Program-made: the position numbers and the translations under genes
DNA from: Pyrenophora tritici-repentis
Lineage: Eukaryota; Ascomycota; Dothideomycetes; Pleosporales; Pleosporaceae
Length of the DNA stretch: 64,000 nt
Assembly (NCBI RefSeq): GCF_003171515.1
Contig: NC_089393.1
Location: 682,001 to 746,000 of the forward strand
Reading direction: 5' to 3'
Part shown: one piece after another, positions 1-10,881 of the stretch
Numbering within the stretch: position 1 is the first letter of the stretch
Layout: each line of letters begins with the position of its first letter
Notes under the pieces: generated by a model
The model's database searches: none
Seen by the model: only the letters and a program-made list of their open reading frames with translations
What the model was told of the DNA's origin: nothing

Positions 1-756
1 TCTCGAGGCGTCGTGGGTGCGGTAGTCGGTCCTTGATACCTCGGGGACTGGCGGAGGCGCTAGACGCGAGCGGTGTGAGGGGCGCGGAACCAAGTGAAAG
101 TCGCTTGCAGAGGCAGAGGCCGAAATCAAAAAGTCAGTCTCGAGGGTACTATGAGGTCGCGGTGATCTGGTCGGTCTGGGGCGGCGACGGATGGGAGAGC
201 GATGGCCGCTAACATCGTCTCTCAGCACGTCCCTGTCTTTTGCATCGTCGCGCTTGATATTCCAACCGATGGGGATTCCCATTGCGCAGACAGTCTGACG
301 TTCTGGTTTGGACAAAGATGGGTGAGGAAGTCTTGTGGTGGTGACGCGCGTGAGGATGGTTGACGAAGGAACGAACCAGGGCGGATGAGCGGGCAGGCGC
401 CTAGTACCGAACCGCAAGCCTGAAGCGTCCGGGGAAGGCGCCGCGCTGAGGCAAGACGGGTGTACCAGTACCGTCTATTATGGGAGGCTGACCCTTGGCC
501 TAACCGCCGCCAGAGCATGAACGACGCCCAACTACTTCCTCATTCAGGGTACATGCTTTTCCCTGACAACTTGGCCATAGTTTCACCTGCATCCTACACT
601 ATCGACCACGACGCCAGCCACCAGACTCGCTGATCGTCGTCGGCGCGCGCGACTACCATTGCCAAGCCGAGCTTGCCTCTTTCGGCAAGGTCGCTTATGC
701 CTGCGCCTGCAGCTTCTTACCACTCGCTCCCGTGACTCAACACCATCTGCACGTAT
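1..756. other. Left-edge intergenic region
   Basis: No gene can be supported here. Short open frames exist on the minus strand (222-518 and 583-882), but they show no recognisable motif. The first 180 bases stay open on the minus strand and could be the edge of a gene lying to the left; this is not demonstrable. The part next to 757 is the promoter and leader of the dihydrofolate synthase gene. Confidence 0.4.
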
Positions 757-2825
757 ATGCTCCCGAGCATGGCTAAAATCCAGCCGGGCTTGGAACGCAT
801 CAGCCAGCTTCTGAGAGGCGTCCATTTCCCGTGGCAATCCATTCATGTTGCTGGCACAAATGGCAAAGGCACTATTTGCCACTATGCTTCGTCGCTAATC
901 AGCAAGAAAAAATCAAAACTGACGAGTGGTGCTTTCACTTCACCACATCTGATAGACAGGTAGGCATACTTCATGCTCGCCCTAGCCCCTGTCTAATCTG
1001 TGTCAGATGGGACTGTATCAAAATCAATAACAACCCCGTAGACGAGTCCGTCTTTCGCAAGATAGAACAGCACTACCTCGACCTGAACCTGAAGGAGGGC
1101 ATTAACGCTTCACCATTTGAGATTTTGACTGCCACCGCTTTTACCATCTTCAATGAAGAGCGTGTCAGACTCGCCGTTGTCGAGGTTGGAATGGGCGGGA
1201 AGCTTGATGCGACTAACATACTAAACAACCAAGCCGTATGTGTCATTGCCAAAATCGCACGCGATCATGAGGGCTTTCTCGGAAACACTCTGAATGATAT
1301 CGCACTACACAAGGCTGGTATTCTCAGAAAGAATGTTCCATACCTCATCAGTCCACAGAACGAGACAAATGTTAAGCATGTTATTACCGAGTATGGTGAT
1401 CAAATCGGTGCAATCAAAACCGATAACACTGTGCTCCCCAGGTCTTTCTACACCAGCCCTGGTTGGCAACACGCGAGCAACCAATTGCGTTCAATGCAAC
1501 AGACAAACCTACTATTGGCCGCCGTTGCCACTATCAAGGCTTACGAGTCTCTGACTCTTCGCTTTACGCCGACTGCCCTGACCGAGGATCTTTATAAAAT
1601 CAGCAGCCCCGTAAATCACAGCGCCCTAAATCCTGGACGACTGGAAGAGATCAAAGTACAACCCGTCTTTGGGGACCCAAATGGTATTAATACTTCTAAA
1701 ATAAAAGGGCGGCGGATCATGGTAGATGGCGCTCACAATCCGGATGCTGCGAAGTTTCTGGCCGATCATGTCAACTCAGTGCAGAGAAGAAAGAAGAGAG
1801 GAGAGAAACGAAAGACTGTAATCAAGCCACCCAGAAATGGGTGGCGGGTCACGTGGGTGCTTGCCATGACCGAAGGGAAGGATGCAGAGCAATACTTGAG
1901 CATACTACTGCAACCCGGAGATAGCGTAATCACCACCACGTTCGGTCCCGTGGACGGTATGCCCTGGGTCAAACCAATGGATCCAAAGAAACTCCTGAAA
2001 ATAGCACAGGCTGTTCATCCCGCCATTACGGGCATGGCCATGCCTAGAGATGGAGTGCTTCGAGCACTGTGTGCAGCCAAATTTCTAGCCGATCCACAAG
2101 GGTCAATTGTCTTGACCGGTAGTCTGTATCTTGTTGGCGACTTCCATCGCGAGCTACGCCCCAGGCGTGCTCAAGATTACATGACCGCCCCTGAGTATGA
2201 AGAAGATAGAAAAAGGTTCAAGGCTATGTTGCAGACAGAAGAGAAAAGGGTTCGCGCCCTGTTCGGCAATCCCCATGCTCAGCCCTCCACCCAAGATAGC
2301 ACGATCGAGGAGAGTCCGTTCACTCCGAACACCAGCCCTGATCTCGAACAAGTCGATGTAGACAGCGAAGAGCAAGATCCGCGACAGTTGGAACGTGAGA
2401 GATGGAGCAATATGCAGGCAGAGCTTGCTACTATCGATAACACGTTGGATGCTATCGCGGAAGAGGAGCTCAATGTGCTGAAGAAGTGGGCTCCCCAAAA
2501 GGATGAATCGAGGAAGGAGGAAGAAGAGAAGGAGAAAAATGGGGTGGAAGAGAAGGAAACGAGCGACGAGGATGAAGAGCACGGAAAAGAACAGAATGAG
2601 AGTAATGAGATTGAAGAGACCGATGAACAAGACATGCTAACGATCCAGAATGAGCAAGCCAAACAAGCCGAATCTTTCCACAGCCCTGAAATGCTGGAGG
2701 GTCTAACAATGCTGGATGAGAAAGAGCCGCCAAAGACACACACGACACACGAAGGGGACCAAGGGCCAGTCACAAGACACCAGGGACTGCCTGAGCAACT
2801 CAAGATGGGGAACGAACGAACCTGA
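757..2825 (+). CDS. FOL3: Dihydrofolate synthase (FOL3-type, Mur ligase family) with long acidic C-terminal tail
   Basis: It should ligate glutamate to dihydropteroate with ATP in folate synthesis. Two exons, 757-959 and 1007-2825, flank a 47-nt intron and give 673 residues. The start is the ATG at 757 (a second in-frame ATG is at 769), because the family's N-terminal pattern IQPGLERI follows directly. Visible motifs are the ATP loop HVAGTNGKGT (about residues 30-39), FTSPHLIDRWDCI across the splice junction, SPFEILTATAF, VEVGMGGKLDATN, the DHEGFLGNT..IA.HKAGI block and VDGAHNPDAA. The SPHLxDRWDCI form is typical of the dihydrofolate synthase branch, not folylpolyglutamate synthase. After the catalytic region (ending near HRELRPRRAQDY, about genomic 2185) comes an extra tail of about 210 residues, very rich in E, D, K and Q and low in complexity. 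This makes the protein clearly longer than usual for the family. Function confidence is high; the role of the tail is unknown. Confidence 0.9.
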
Positions 2826-3255
2826 GACTGAACCCAACCAGAAAATTGCAAATGGTGGATTTAAGCAAGACACTGGATATGAGGAAAGCATGGAGCGATC
2901 AAACCCCAAAGGACGTGAATCATAAGACGCCTTGAGTGGTCTATTCGAGGAACAGGCGGGGCCCACAATCCGCAAGCACACAGGCCACATTAAGAAGACC
3001 GTCCCAAATTTTACGGAGAGGTTTCGCGATAAGACGTATAGTAGATGAAAGATAGGTGTATGTAATGACATGTAGTTTGCGTTTACGAGGGAAAGCGCTG
3101 GGTAGCGACGCATCCGGGGGTAAAGCGTGGTTATGCATACACGGCGTTACACTCCACTGTTCAAAATTTCCCACTTCTGTAGCATACCCGCCATGTAGCT
3201 CAAACAACAAATCGCTTCTCTCCACTCAAATCCCATCTCATGTTTCTTACATCTC
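2826..3255. other. Convergent intergenic region
   Basis: This separates the 3' ends of two convergent genes. It should hold their 3' UTRs. No coding or RNA feature was recognised. Confidence 0.5.
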
Positions 3256-3828
3256 TTAAACCGTAATCCTCCCATCCTTCACCATATCCCTAATCGCAGT
3301 AATACTACTCTCAACCGCCGTCTTCGCCATCTATACAACACACGTTAGCCCACCTCTCCACAACCAAAAAAAAGAAACACTCAAACTCACCTTTTTCAAT
3401 CTCCCCACCTCCTCCTCCAATGCCTTACTCCCCTCCTCCCCCTGCACATCAAATTGAAACGCATACGTCATATACAGTTCCCCTTCCCCTCCCTCAGAGA
3501 TAATGTTCCTAATCACACTCCCGTCTTCCTGTTCAAACTCGACCCAACTAGGCCAATAACTCGTCACTACTTCTTTGGCTTGCGGTTTAGGCGCTAGCCC
3601 CTTTTTGAAGATTACTTCGCGGGTGACTACTGTGCCGGAGGAGCCGAAGGCGGACGAAGAAGAAGCTGGTTCTTCGGACAGAACGGTGCAGGACTCGATG
3701 ACAGGCACGAATTCTTGGGCGAACCGGATTTTTCGCTGCAGGCCGGCCCAGAGTTGAGGGGCTGTTAGGGGAGGGGTAGCGGAGGGCGGGTTGATGGGGG
3801 TGGTGTGGGAGAGGTTTATTTGCGGCAT
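3256..3828 (-). CDS. DUF1857-like protein (SRPBCC/START-like fold)
   Basis: Two exons on the minus strand, 3828-3391 and 3330-3256, flank a 60-nt intron and encode 170 residues. The start is the ATG at 3828 (MPQINLSH). An upstream in-frame start exists, but that extension is low-complexity leader. The core (INLSHTTPIN near the N-terminus, LTAPQLWAGLQRKIRFAQEFVP, REVIFKKG, VEFEQEDGSVIRNIISEG, ELYMTYAFQFD) and the C-terminal helix in exon 2 (AKTAVESSITAIRDMVKDG) match my memory of a fungal/bacterial family of about 150-170 residues with an SRPBCC fold, often annotated DUF1857. Such folds bind hydrophobic ligands, but no enzymatic role is established and none is claimed. The exon 2 match supports the splice model strongly. 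Confidence 0.75.
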
Positions 3829-4847
3829 TGTTGTGGTGTGGTGTATATGGGGGTTTTTGTTTAAGGGTTTAGATAGATAAAAGAGCCGGATAATATTCAA
3901 GATGCTGAGTGGTGTCTGTTTATGTATTTATATTGTTTATTGTCGTTGAAGTTATGGGCGTTGTGACGCTTACATGGTGGAACCCGCTTCTTCCTCCACC
4001 TCCCCCCTTCGGATGCCGCTATGTCCGGACTTTTAGTATGATTTGTAATGACAACGAGATACTCAAGAATTCAGTAAATCATGGAATATCTTGGAAACTA
4101 TTGGTTCTATTTTGTCGGCTCTATCACTGTGTTGTCATCACGTTGTTATGTAATCCGAGAAATTGGAAAGGAGTTCCGTCCTGAGCCTTGCTCGTTCCTC
4201 GGGTGGTGGCTGACGTCAGTGGAGGACCAACCTACATGAAGCCGCGTGAGTATACATGGGAAGAGAAGCATCTTTCGGGGGCATCAATGAATAGGCACTT
4301 CAATTGCCATTGCATCAATTGATATCTTGCAATTATGGTGTACGTTGGATTGCTTTATCAGTTCATCGTCCTACAACCACTGCCATCGCCATCATCTGTT
4401 CTCGTGCTGATCACAAAACAATTATATACCCACACACGTAGTACACCGACCAAACATCCGATTGGAGCCAGTACCAATACCATGGTAGTCGTCTTGCAAG
4501 TTCGGCTCCCCGAAGTCCGACCTACGAACGCCCGGTTTATGCAAGACGGCTCTCTTGCCGACATTGTGAAGCTTCCATACATCACATCTTTCCATCACGT
4601 GTTTAACCAAGCATCATATAAGAGCATATAAACTGCACGGTCCAGGTTGTAAATTTCACGACATCGAAAGGCCTGTACAAGCTGAATTTCAAGTCCATCC
4701 AACGTGGCGGGGCATGATCTGTCATTGAGGTATCATTTCACCAGCCTTTCGCTCTAGATTTCAATAGTAGCTACTGGGCATAACCCGCCGGAACGCCATG
4801 CTTTTGATTATGCACATCATCCTTTCCCGACATTCCTCAAACCCCAT
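3829..4847. other. Intergenic region, no gene seen
   Basis: It contains the promoter of the DUF1857-like gene (3829 onward) and the 3' flank of the eL31 gene. Short open frames at 3909-4184 and 4335-4631 have no recognisable similarity and no matching splice context. Confidence 0.45.
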
Positions 4848-5474
4848 CTAAGCGTCCTCGACGATCTGGGTGTGGAGACCCTTGGGGTCCTTGACGTTGA
4901 CGGCCTGGACGTACGAGTAGAGCTTCTCCTTGGCGCCCTCCTCGTCGTTACGCTTACGCGAGATGCGGACACGGAGGCGGAAAGGAACGCCCTTGATACC
5001 GGACTCCCAAACCTTCTTGTTGAGCTGGGGGTCTAGGCGGACATCGTTGGTGCCCTGTGATGCATGTTAGCAAGAATTTACTCAGAATGCGAATCCACAA
5101 ATTCGCTGCTCAAAGTCTTCACATACCATAGCCTGCTTGGCGAAAGCGCGGATCTCCTTGACAGCCCTAGGGGCCCTCTTCTTGAAGCTGACGCCGTGGA
5201 CCTGTATCCAACGTATTAGCCTTATGTTCTTCTTCAGTCTTCCGCCCGATGTCTGCATAGCCAAAGATGAATGCTCAAGCCAACGTAATCAACGATTGGT
5301 CTAATTGAGCACTCATCCAGGGTTCTGCCGACCATCTTTGGACTTCACAAAACTGAATCAACATACGCGCTTGTGTAGGTGGATGGTGTATTCGCGGGCG
5401 ACGACATCGGCGATAGCGCTGCGGCCAGTCTTTCCGGCAGACTTCTTGCCGGCGGTCTTGGTGGAGGGAGCCAT
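4848..5474 (-). CDS. RPL31: 60S ribosomal protein eL31
   Basis: Structural protein of the large ribosomal subunit near the polypeptide exit tunnel. Three minus-strand exons, 5474-5367, 5201-5127 and 5054-4848, join in frame to 129 residues, close to the usual 113-125. Recognisable stretches are the basic N-terminus (TKTAGKKSAGKTGRSAI), VVAREYTIHLHKR at the end of exon 1, VHGVSFKKRAPRAVKEIR in exon 2, and GTNDVRLDPQLNK, RLRVRISRKRNDEE and LYSYVQAVNVKDPKGL in exon 3. All three introns, including the leader intron described separately, have canonical ends. The start ATG at 5474 is fixed by family length. Identification is secure from conserved motifs. Confidence 0.95.
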
Positions 5475-5477
5475 TTT

Positions 5478-5606
5478 CTAAAAGGACATAATGTTAGCAG
5501 ATATTCTGATCGCAGGGCCAATGTCCAGCTCAGTGTCGCATAAGCTTTGGTGCGCTATTGCAGAGAATATTCGAGCCGGACATGGCATCGGAAATGCGGT
5601 ACATAC
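5478..5606 (-). other. Probable 5' UTR intron of the eL31 gene
   Basis: Reading the minus strand, a GTATGT donor at 5606-5601 and a TGCTAAC branch sequence followed by CCTTTTAG at 5478 bracket 129 nt that end only three bases before the eL31 start codon. Leader introns next to the start codon are common in fungal ribosomal protein genes. The acceptor and branch site are strong. The donor is my best choice, and another could be used. Confidence 0.55.
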
Positions 5607-5923
5607 TGACAGAGGTTCTCGCTGTAGGGTTAGTCGACGTTGGAGATGCGAGTTGAGGCTTGTGGTTCGGAATTTCGCGACAGACGAAAATCGGATGCGA
5701 ATTGTGGTCGCTTACTTAGCGCGCCACGCACGGGCCATGCATACACGTGAGTCCGAGCTTCATTCGTGACTGCACATGTGGAGAGACTTGAGCTGCATAA
5801 ATGTGTTTCGTTATTTGGGTATCTATCTAGGAATCGTTTTCTTTTCTTTTTTCCAGAGATTCGTCAAGAGCTAAGCAATGAGTTGACCGCCTGCAAAGTA
5901 ATGTACGCCGTTTTGCCGCCACC
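5607..5923. other. Intergenic region between eL31 leader and CHY/RING gene
   Basis: This should contain the transcription start of the eL31 gene and the 3' UTR of the CHY/RING gene, both on the minus strand. It has a T-rich tract around 5838-5855. No other feature was recognised. Confidence 0.4.
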
Positions 5924-8389
5924 TTAGACATGACCCGGTAGGTCAAACTCCTTGCCGCGTTTCTTGCTATTCATTTCGAACTCTTCATCGTCGTCCTCAT
6001 AGTCATCCTCGTGCTCACTCTCCTCGTCACTGCTGCTGTCGTCTTCGTCGTCGTATTCGTCGCCTGCGAGGTAGCGGTCCAGCCGCCCACCATCTTCGCC
6101 CCAAAATTGCAATCCGTCAGGATCGTGGTCTTCGGTCAGATCCAAAGTTGGTATCTCTTCAAACAAGGCTGGGTTCAGGTCGTTCCTGAAGCGCACTAGT
6201 GATTGCGTAAAACGCTCCAAAACATATTGTGGCAAAGAAGGCTCTTTGACCGTGGTGCCATCTGTGGCAGGACGTTCTGTGCGGTCATCATTGCCAAGAT
6301 CAATAATAGGCACATCCTCAGCTCGCACATCCCCAGTTGGGTTGAGATAGGTATCAAATGATCTACGAACCCGCTCTAGCATTTGCTGTGCCGCATCGGG
6401 CATTTGAGGCATCTGCGGCATTTGGGGGAACTGTGGTATCTGTGGGAAATTTGGCAACGGTGGAAACTGAGGTAAGGATGGAAACTGGGGCATCTGAGGC
6501 ATTTGCGGCATCTGTGGCATGCGCGGTCTTCCAGGAAATTGCGGCATTTGGAAGGGGAAAGAGGGTAGCTGACCTGGCAGCCACGTTTCCTCCGGCTCAT
6601 CTGGCTGGAAATAGTATCGAGGAGAGCGAAGTGGTGCTTGGGACGATGGCGAACTGACGCTCATAGGTGATCTCGAACCAGCATCTCGGTCGGCATCCAG
6701 AATCGCGTTGGCAGCCTCTTCACTCTCTGGCCCATTGAGAATGCGAAGCTCGTTGGTATTGTATGAGTCGCATGTGGCACACTGGTTTCCAAGCCAATGA
6801 TACTTGACAGAAGATTTGGCAGAACAATCGTTGCACTGAACGACTGCACGGGTTTGTGCGAATTGCTCTGGCATAGGTTGACCTTCGATTGCTTGTGTCA
6901 ACTTTTGCCACTGCAGGTCCATACACACAGCGCTCTTCTTGCATATCGGGCACTTGTATGCAGCTTGCATGTAGAGATTGTAGCAGCCTTTGTGCAGATA
7001 GTGGCCACAGGGCATTGAGACTACGGCAGTGGACGAGGTGAATAGGTGGTCGCCGCAGATTGGACAATCACCTTCGGTAGCAGCCGGAAGACACTTGTGC
7101 GAGGTTGCGTGAGATATCGAGATGCAGACATTGCAGCTCTGACTAGAGTTAGCCTGGTTTCAGACACGTTCAATGTATGCACTCACCTTGCAATGATAAA
7201 AGTCTTTACCCAGACCCTCTCCTCGTCGACATATACCGCAGTCTGGGCAGTGGTAGATCTTCTTCTTGCTGTTGTTGTCCCACAACTTGCAGATGTCACA
7301 ATAGTAACACGCAGCCTCAGTTTCACAGTTCTTGCAGCAATCACTCGCACTCTGGGGCGTGCCACACACCATGCATAACATATTTTGCGTCATCTTTCTG
7401 TTCAGGTTATGGTCCTCGACTGCATCGTGACAATGGCGACAGGTGTACCAGCGACGACATTCAAAGCACTGCACCTTTACATTGCGCTTGTAATGCTGAC
7501 AGCCGAGCACGTGCTCCCCTTCTGCAGTATCCTCGTCCTCGTCTTCGCCATGTTCTGCGCCATCATAGTGGTGATGTGGTCGGTACGTCGGGTTTGTGTC
7601 GCCTTCGCGGAGGTTGAAGGGAACATCAGCATTGGTATCGGACGGAGACGAGTAGGGCGACGAAGCGTGTAACTCGGAGAAGACCGACTCTCCGGATGTG
7701 GGCGTGAAAGGGCGGTCGTGTGATATGAAGCTTGCTGGGGACGTTGGCCGCATGAAGTTGTACTTCTCCGTCATGACTGCGTGGATCATACGAGCCCGCT
7801 CATGGTCTGAGATGTCCAGGGCCCTGATTTCGTGGATGCGCGCACGGAGATGGGCCATACCATCATCTGCCGGGAGCAATTCCGCCATGGCAGCCGCATG
7901 CTGACTGCCAGTACTGGGCGTGCGGTGCAGCGAAGAAGTCGGCGGCGTGTTCAGGCGTGATGAGTTGGTCGAGTCGTCTCCGGCCGCTACATGGAGTTGC
8001 CGGAGTTGATATGCGAGCGAGGGCGAGGGATTCGCAGACATTTGGACTGGGATGTCTATTGGTGGCCGCGCTTCATCACTCTGCTCTTCTTCATCAACAA
8101 CGGCACTGCGAGGTCGCTGAGAGAAGGAGGAATATCGCTGGAAACGGTCCATCAAAGCAGTGGGTCGTGTGCCCGTTGCTTCTTCGGCATCGGCAACGTC
8201 CACATGCTCCAGCGTGTTGGCCGTATTTGCGCCCGTTTCGCAGTCTGGCGGTGGGACAGCAGAGTCGCGATTATCACATGCTAGAGACCGAGCTCCGTCC
8301 ACGCTCGCCTCGCCAGGCGGAACAGCACCTGAGAAACGACGTGCATGGCGCACGACAGGATCAATAATGAAAGAGGAAAAGAGACTCAT
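5924..8389 (-). CDS. CHY zinc finger / CTCHY / RING finger protein (RCHY1/PIRH2-like E3 ligase)
   Basis: Probable RING-type ubiquitin E3 ligase. Two minus-strand exons, 8389-7187 and 7138-5924, flank a 48-nt intron and give 805 residues. I chose the ATG at 8389 (MSLFSSFIID); an open frame extends 15 nt further only from a GTG. The first 290 residues are low-complexity with an acidic stretch. Then come the CHY finger (GCQHYKRN..C..C..WYTCRHCHD, about 295-370), the CTCHY finger (YYCDICKLWDN, IYHCPDCGICRRG, about 370-430), a RING (CPICGDHLF...MPCGHYLHKGCYNLY...YKCPICKK, about 435-485) and a zinc ribbon (CNDCSAKSSVKYHWLGNQCATCDSY). The intron splits the CTCHY region. The C-terminal third has a tandem MPQ/FPQ-rich tract (plus-strand 6385-6550) and a very acidic end. 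Human PIRH2 is far shorter; the long termini look typical of filamentous fungi. Substrate unknown. Confidence 0.88.
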
Positions 8390-9340
8390 CGCGTCATGCT
8401 GCACGTGTAGGAAGAAGTGGTATGTGAGAAGGAACGCGTAGTCTCAGTCTCAGTTCCTCCTGGCCTAAGACGGTCCTGGCGCTGCTCGCACTGTGCTCCT
8501 CTTTAACACGTTTCTGTGGCTCAGTCTGCTCACATGTCCTCGTAACGCCACAGTCGCCACGAGAGACATGTCAGAGAAACAATCAACGCAACTGGGCCAA
8601 ACTCCGGTCCGACATGCTCGTGACAGAGCTTGGGGCAACGCTGTCAGAACATATCATCGGTAGATCCACGCCGCCGGTTGGTCGCCGCTCCCACTCCCCT
8701 CATGTTTGGTTCCCCCTAATTCCCATGCCACACGCTACCGCCAGGCCCAACCTTGGAAAAGAGCAGGAAGCCAACCAATCTTGAAAATCCGAATCCGAGG
8801 CTATGCATGTTTGGACGCGTGGGATCAATGTGTTGAGTTGAAATGCTCACGTGATTCTCACCATGTACAGCAACGAGCTTTCCGTGCAATCCGACTACCT
8901 TGAATGACCGACCACACCTCCGATTGCAGCGCCCTGCTAGGCATTCTTCCTGATTGAGCAATTTGCTGGGTTTGGCAAGTTCATGGCAAGTGTTGATCAC
9001 AGCAGAAGCCCATGGAAATTAAACATGACGGTTGGCGTTCCAGTCCACTCGCGAACCCAGCTCGGCCAGCCGCCACAGTGGCAATCGGCATTCGGCATCC
9101 TCCCCCCGTCTCAGATATCGATCCTCCACCACACCTCACCTGCCGTGGCGACTTCCAGAGAGGGCAGTTTGGATCAAAAACTGTGGATTGCGGCGGACTT
9201 TTTGCGGTCGCAAAACGGACCGAAGTAACCACTTTTTCTCTCTTCACTCCGCGGAGCCAAAAAAAGAGGCCAGTAGGTAAACAATGGGGATCACCTCTGA
9301 CTCGTCTCGAAACCGTTTCTACTGTCCCAGAGTCGCGAGG
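8390..9340. other. Intergenic region upstream of CHY/RING gene
   Basis: Promoter and leader of the CHY/RING gene near 8390. Two overlapping open frames begin near 9012 and 9032, but they carry no recognisable domain and the longer lacks codon-level support as a gene. Confidence 0.35.
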
Positions 9341-9344
9341 CATG

Positions 9345-10065
9345 CCGCAAACAGCAATTTCCCAGGCAGACGTCGATTACGGTAAGAAAACTTGGGTGCA
9401 AAGAGGAACCATCACTGCCTCGATTGTAAACAATTCCATGGTTCAATGGCGGCATGACGCATTTCCGGACTCATGTCGCCCACCTGCCTCCCCAGCCGTC
9501 CTCATCTACGATATTGCCGCAAGAGGAAGTTTTCCACCAAAACCATCGATTGTCGTGGCTATGTCATGGGTGAGAGACCAGACGGCGCAACCATGTACAT
9601 GTTTGTTTCCCTCCCAGCTGCTAAACAAAACCGCACCAGCCCCAAGCTCCCGCAACAACAACTCCGGGACGCTGTACCAGCCCCTATACCTCCCAAAACA
9701 GCAATTTCACAAAATCCATCGAAGACAGTTGGCTTTTCGTGGGTGGCTTTGTATCGTATACCTCCTAAAGGAGCAAAAAATCAGTTATCCATCGAACATG
9801 GCATCCATTTCGTGGGTGAAGAGGTATCAAACCGTCCCGCTCCCGTAATGAAGACATGGACAATGCCACTCCCAACCAGGCAAGTACCTACAAATCCATT
9901 GATGACTGTCGTATTTTCCGTGGAAGACTACTGCCTATCCCGCGTGCGCATGACCCGTTGAAACACCACGCTCTTGTCATGGCAAATTGCGCGAACGACC
10001 CAGATCAGGCAATTCGAGCCCCCAGGTGTCGAACATGGCAGATATACCGTGGTTCTGCATCGTGA
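9345..10065. repeat. Degenerate repeat region with recurring AATCCATCGA...TCGTGGGTG core
   Basis: About six diverged copies of a short segment recur at irregular spacing: near 9345-9410, 9531-9585, 9690-9760, 9783-9832, 9885-9945 and 10021-10060. Shared words are ACAGCAATTTC, CCATCGA and TCGTGGGTG or TCATGGGTG. Translated in the local open frames they give peptides such as TAISQ followed by a short linker and SWV, but in two different frames. This looks like a decayed tandem repeat, coding or not. I cannot assign an origin. Confidence 0.35.
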
Positions 10066-10881
10066 GCCGGCGTAGCACTAGGTCTTGTTTTGGTCCACCC
10101 CTGGGTGCCTCGTTCCCTCAAGATCCAATTTCGCTTACCGACTCACGATCTCTTTTTTCGTGTCCGCCGATTGTGTTGGCGTTGTTTTGGGGGGTGTTTC
10201 TCTGGGCCGCTATATGCGGTCTAAAGGCTAGAACCCACTTCTACGGAAACGACTCCATGTACCTAGATGAGCGTGTCCATGGAATGCGTCGTCGCTAAGA
10301 CGAGGTAGCTGTTCGTATTAGGAGGCGAGTGGTAATTACTACGGATGATGCATGAGGAGTTTTTTCTTGGTGGCATTGCTGTTGCTTTGCCACCAATCTT
10401 TTACTTGTCAAGCGCTTCATACGATCCATGTGGTACGTTGCAAACAGACCAGGAGACGTTGAAGAAAAGGAAGATATGGGCTTTTCCCCTTTATCACACA
10501 ATGCGACTATAGGGAAACCCCTTTCCTGATTGCCCATGTGCACAGGACAAACCAAGACAAAAAGCAAAACATGGAAGACCCTACTTTGATAGCTCAGTCT
10601 TATTGCCCCTATCCTCTATTGTACGCACCTTTGTATCCTGTGTCTCGCCGTACTCTGGTCCTTCACCACCCGCACGCATGGGTATACATGGCGCAATGTT
10701 TTTCAATAGGGTAATAGGGAGCAATGTAGAGGTAGGCTTGTCTCGCATGTTTCTATCGTCGGACCCTTTCATTATTAGGCAAGCTATAGCCATACAATAA
10801 GTAAAATATCAATGATACAGGTCATTATCGAGAAAACAAGCACATACCGAAACCTACGCGAAATCCATTAGATGCCCGCAT
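10066..10881. other. Intergenic region, no gene seen
   Basis: 3' flank of the CFEM receptor gene. Open frames at 10295-10567 and 10581-10793 have no recognisable similarity. Confidence 0.4.

Noticed and set aside
2154..2851. Overlapping Ser/Phe/Leu-rich minus-strand frames
   Set aside because: They are the antisense of the low-complexity Glu/Lys tail of dihydrofolate synthase, which automatically reads as Phe/Ser/Leu-rich protein.
9012..9848. 278-codon open frame on the plus strand
   Set aside because: No recognisable domain; internal peptide similarities are shared with another frame. This fits decayed repeats better than a gene.
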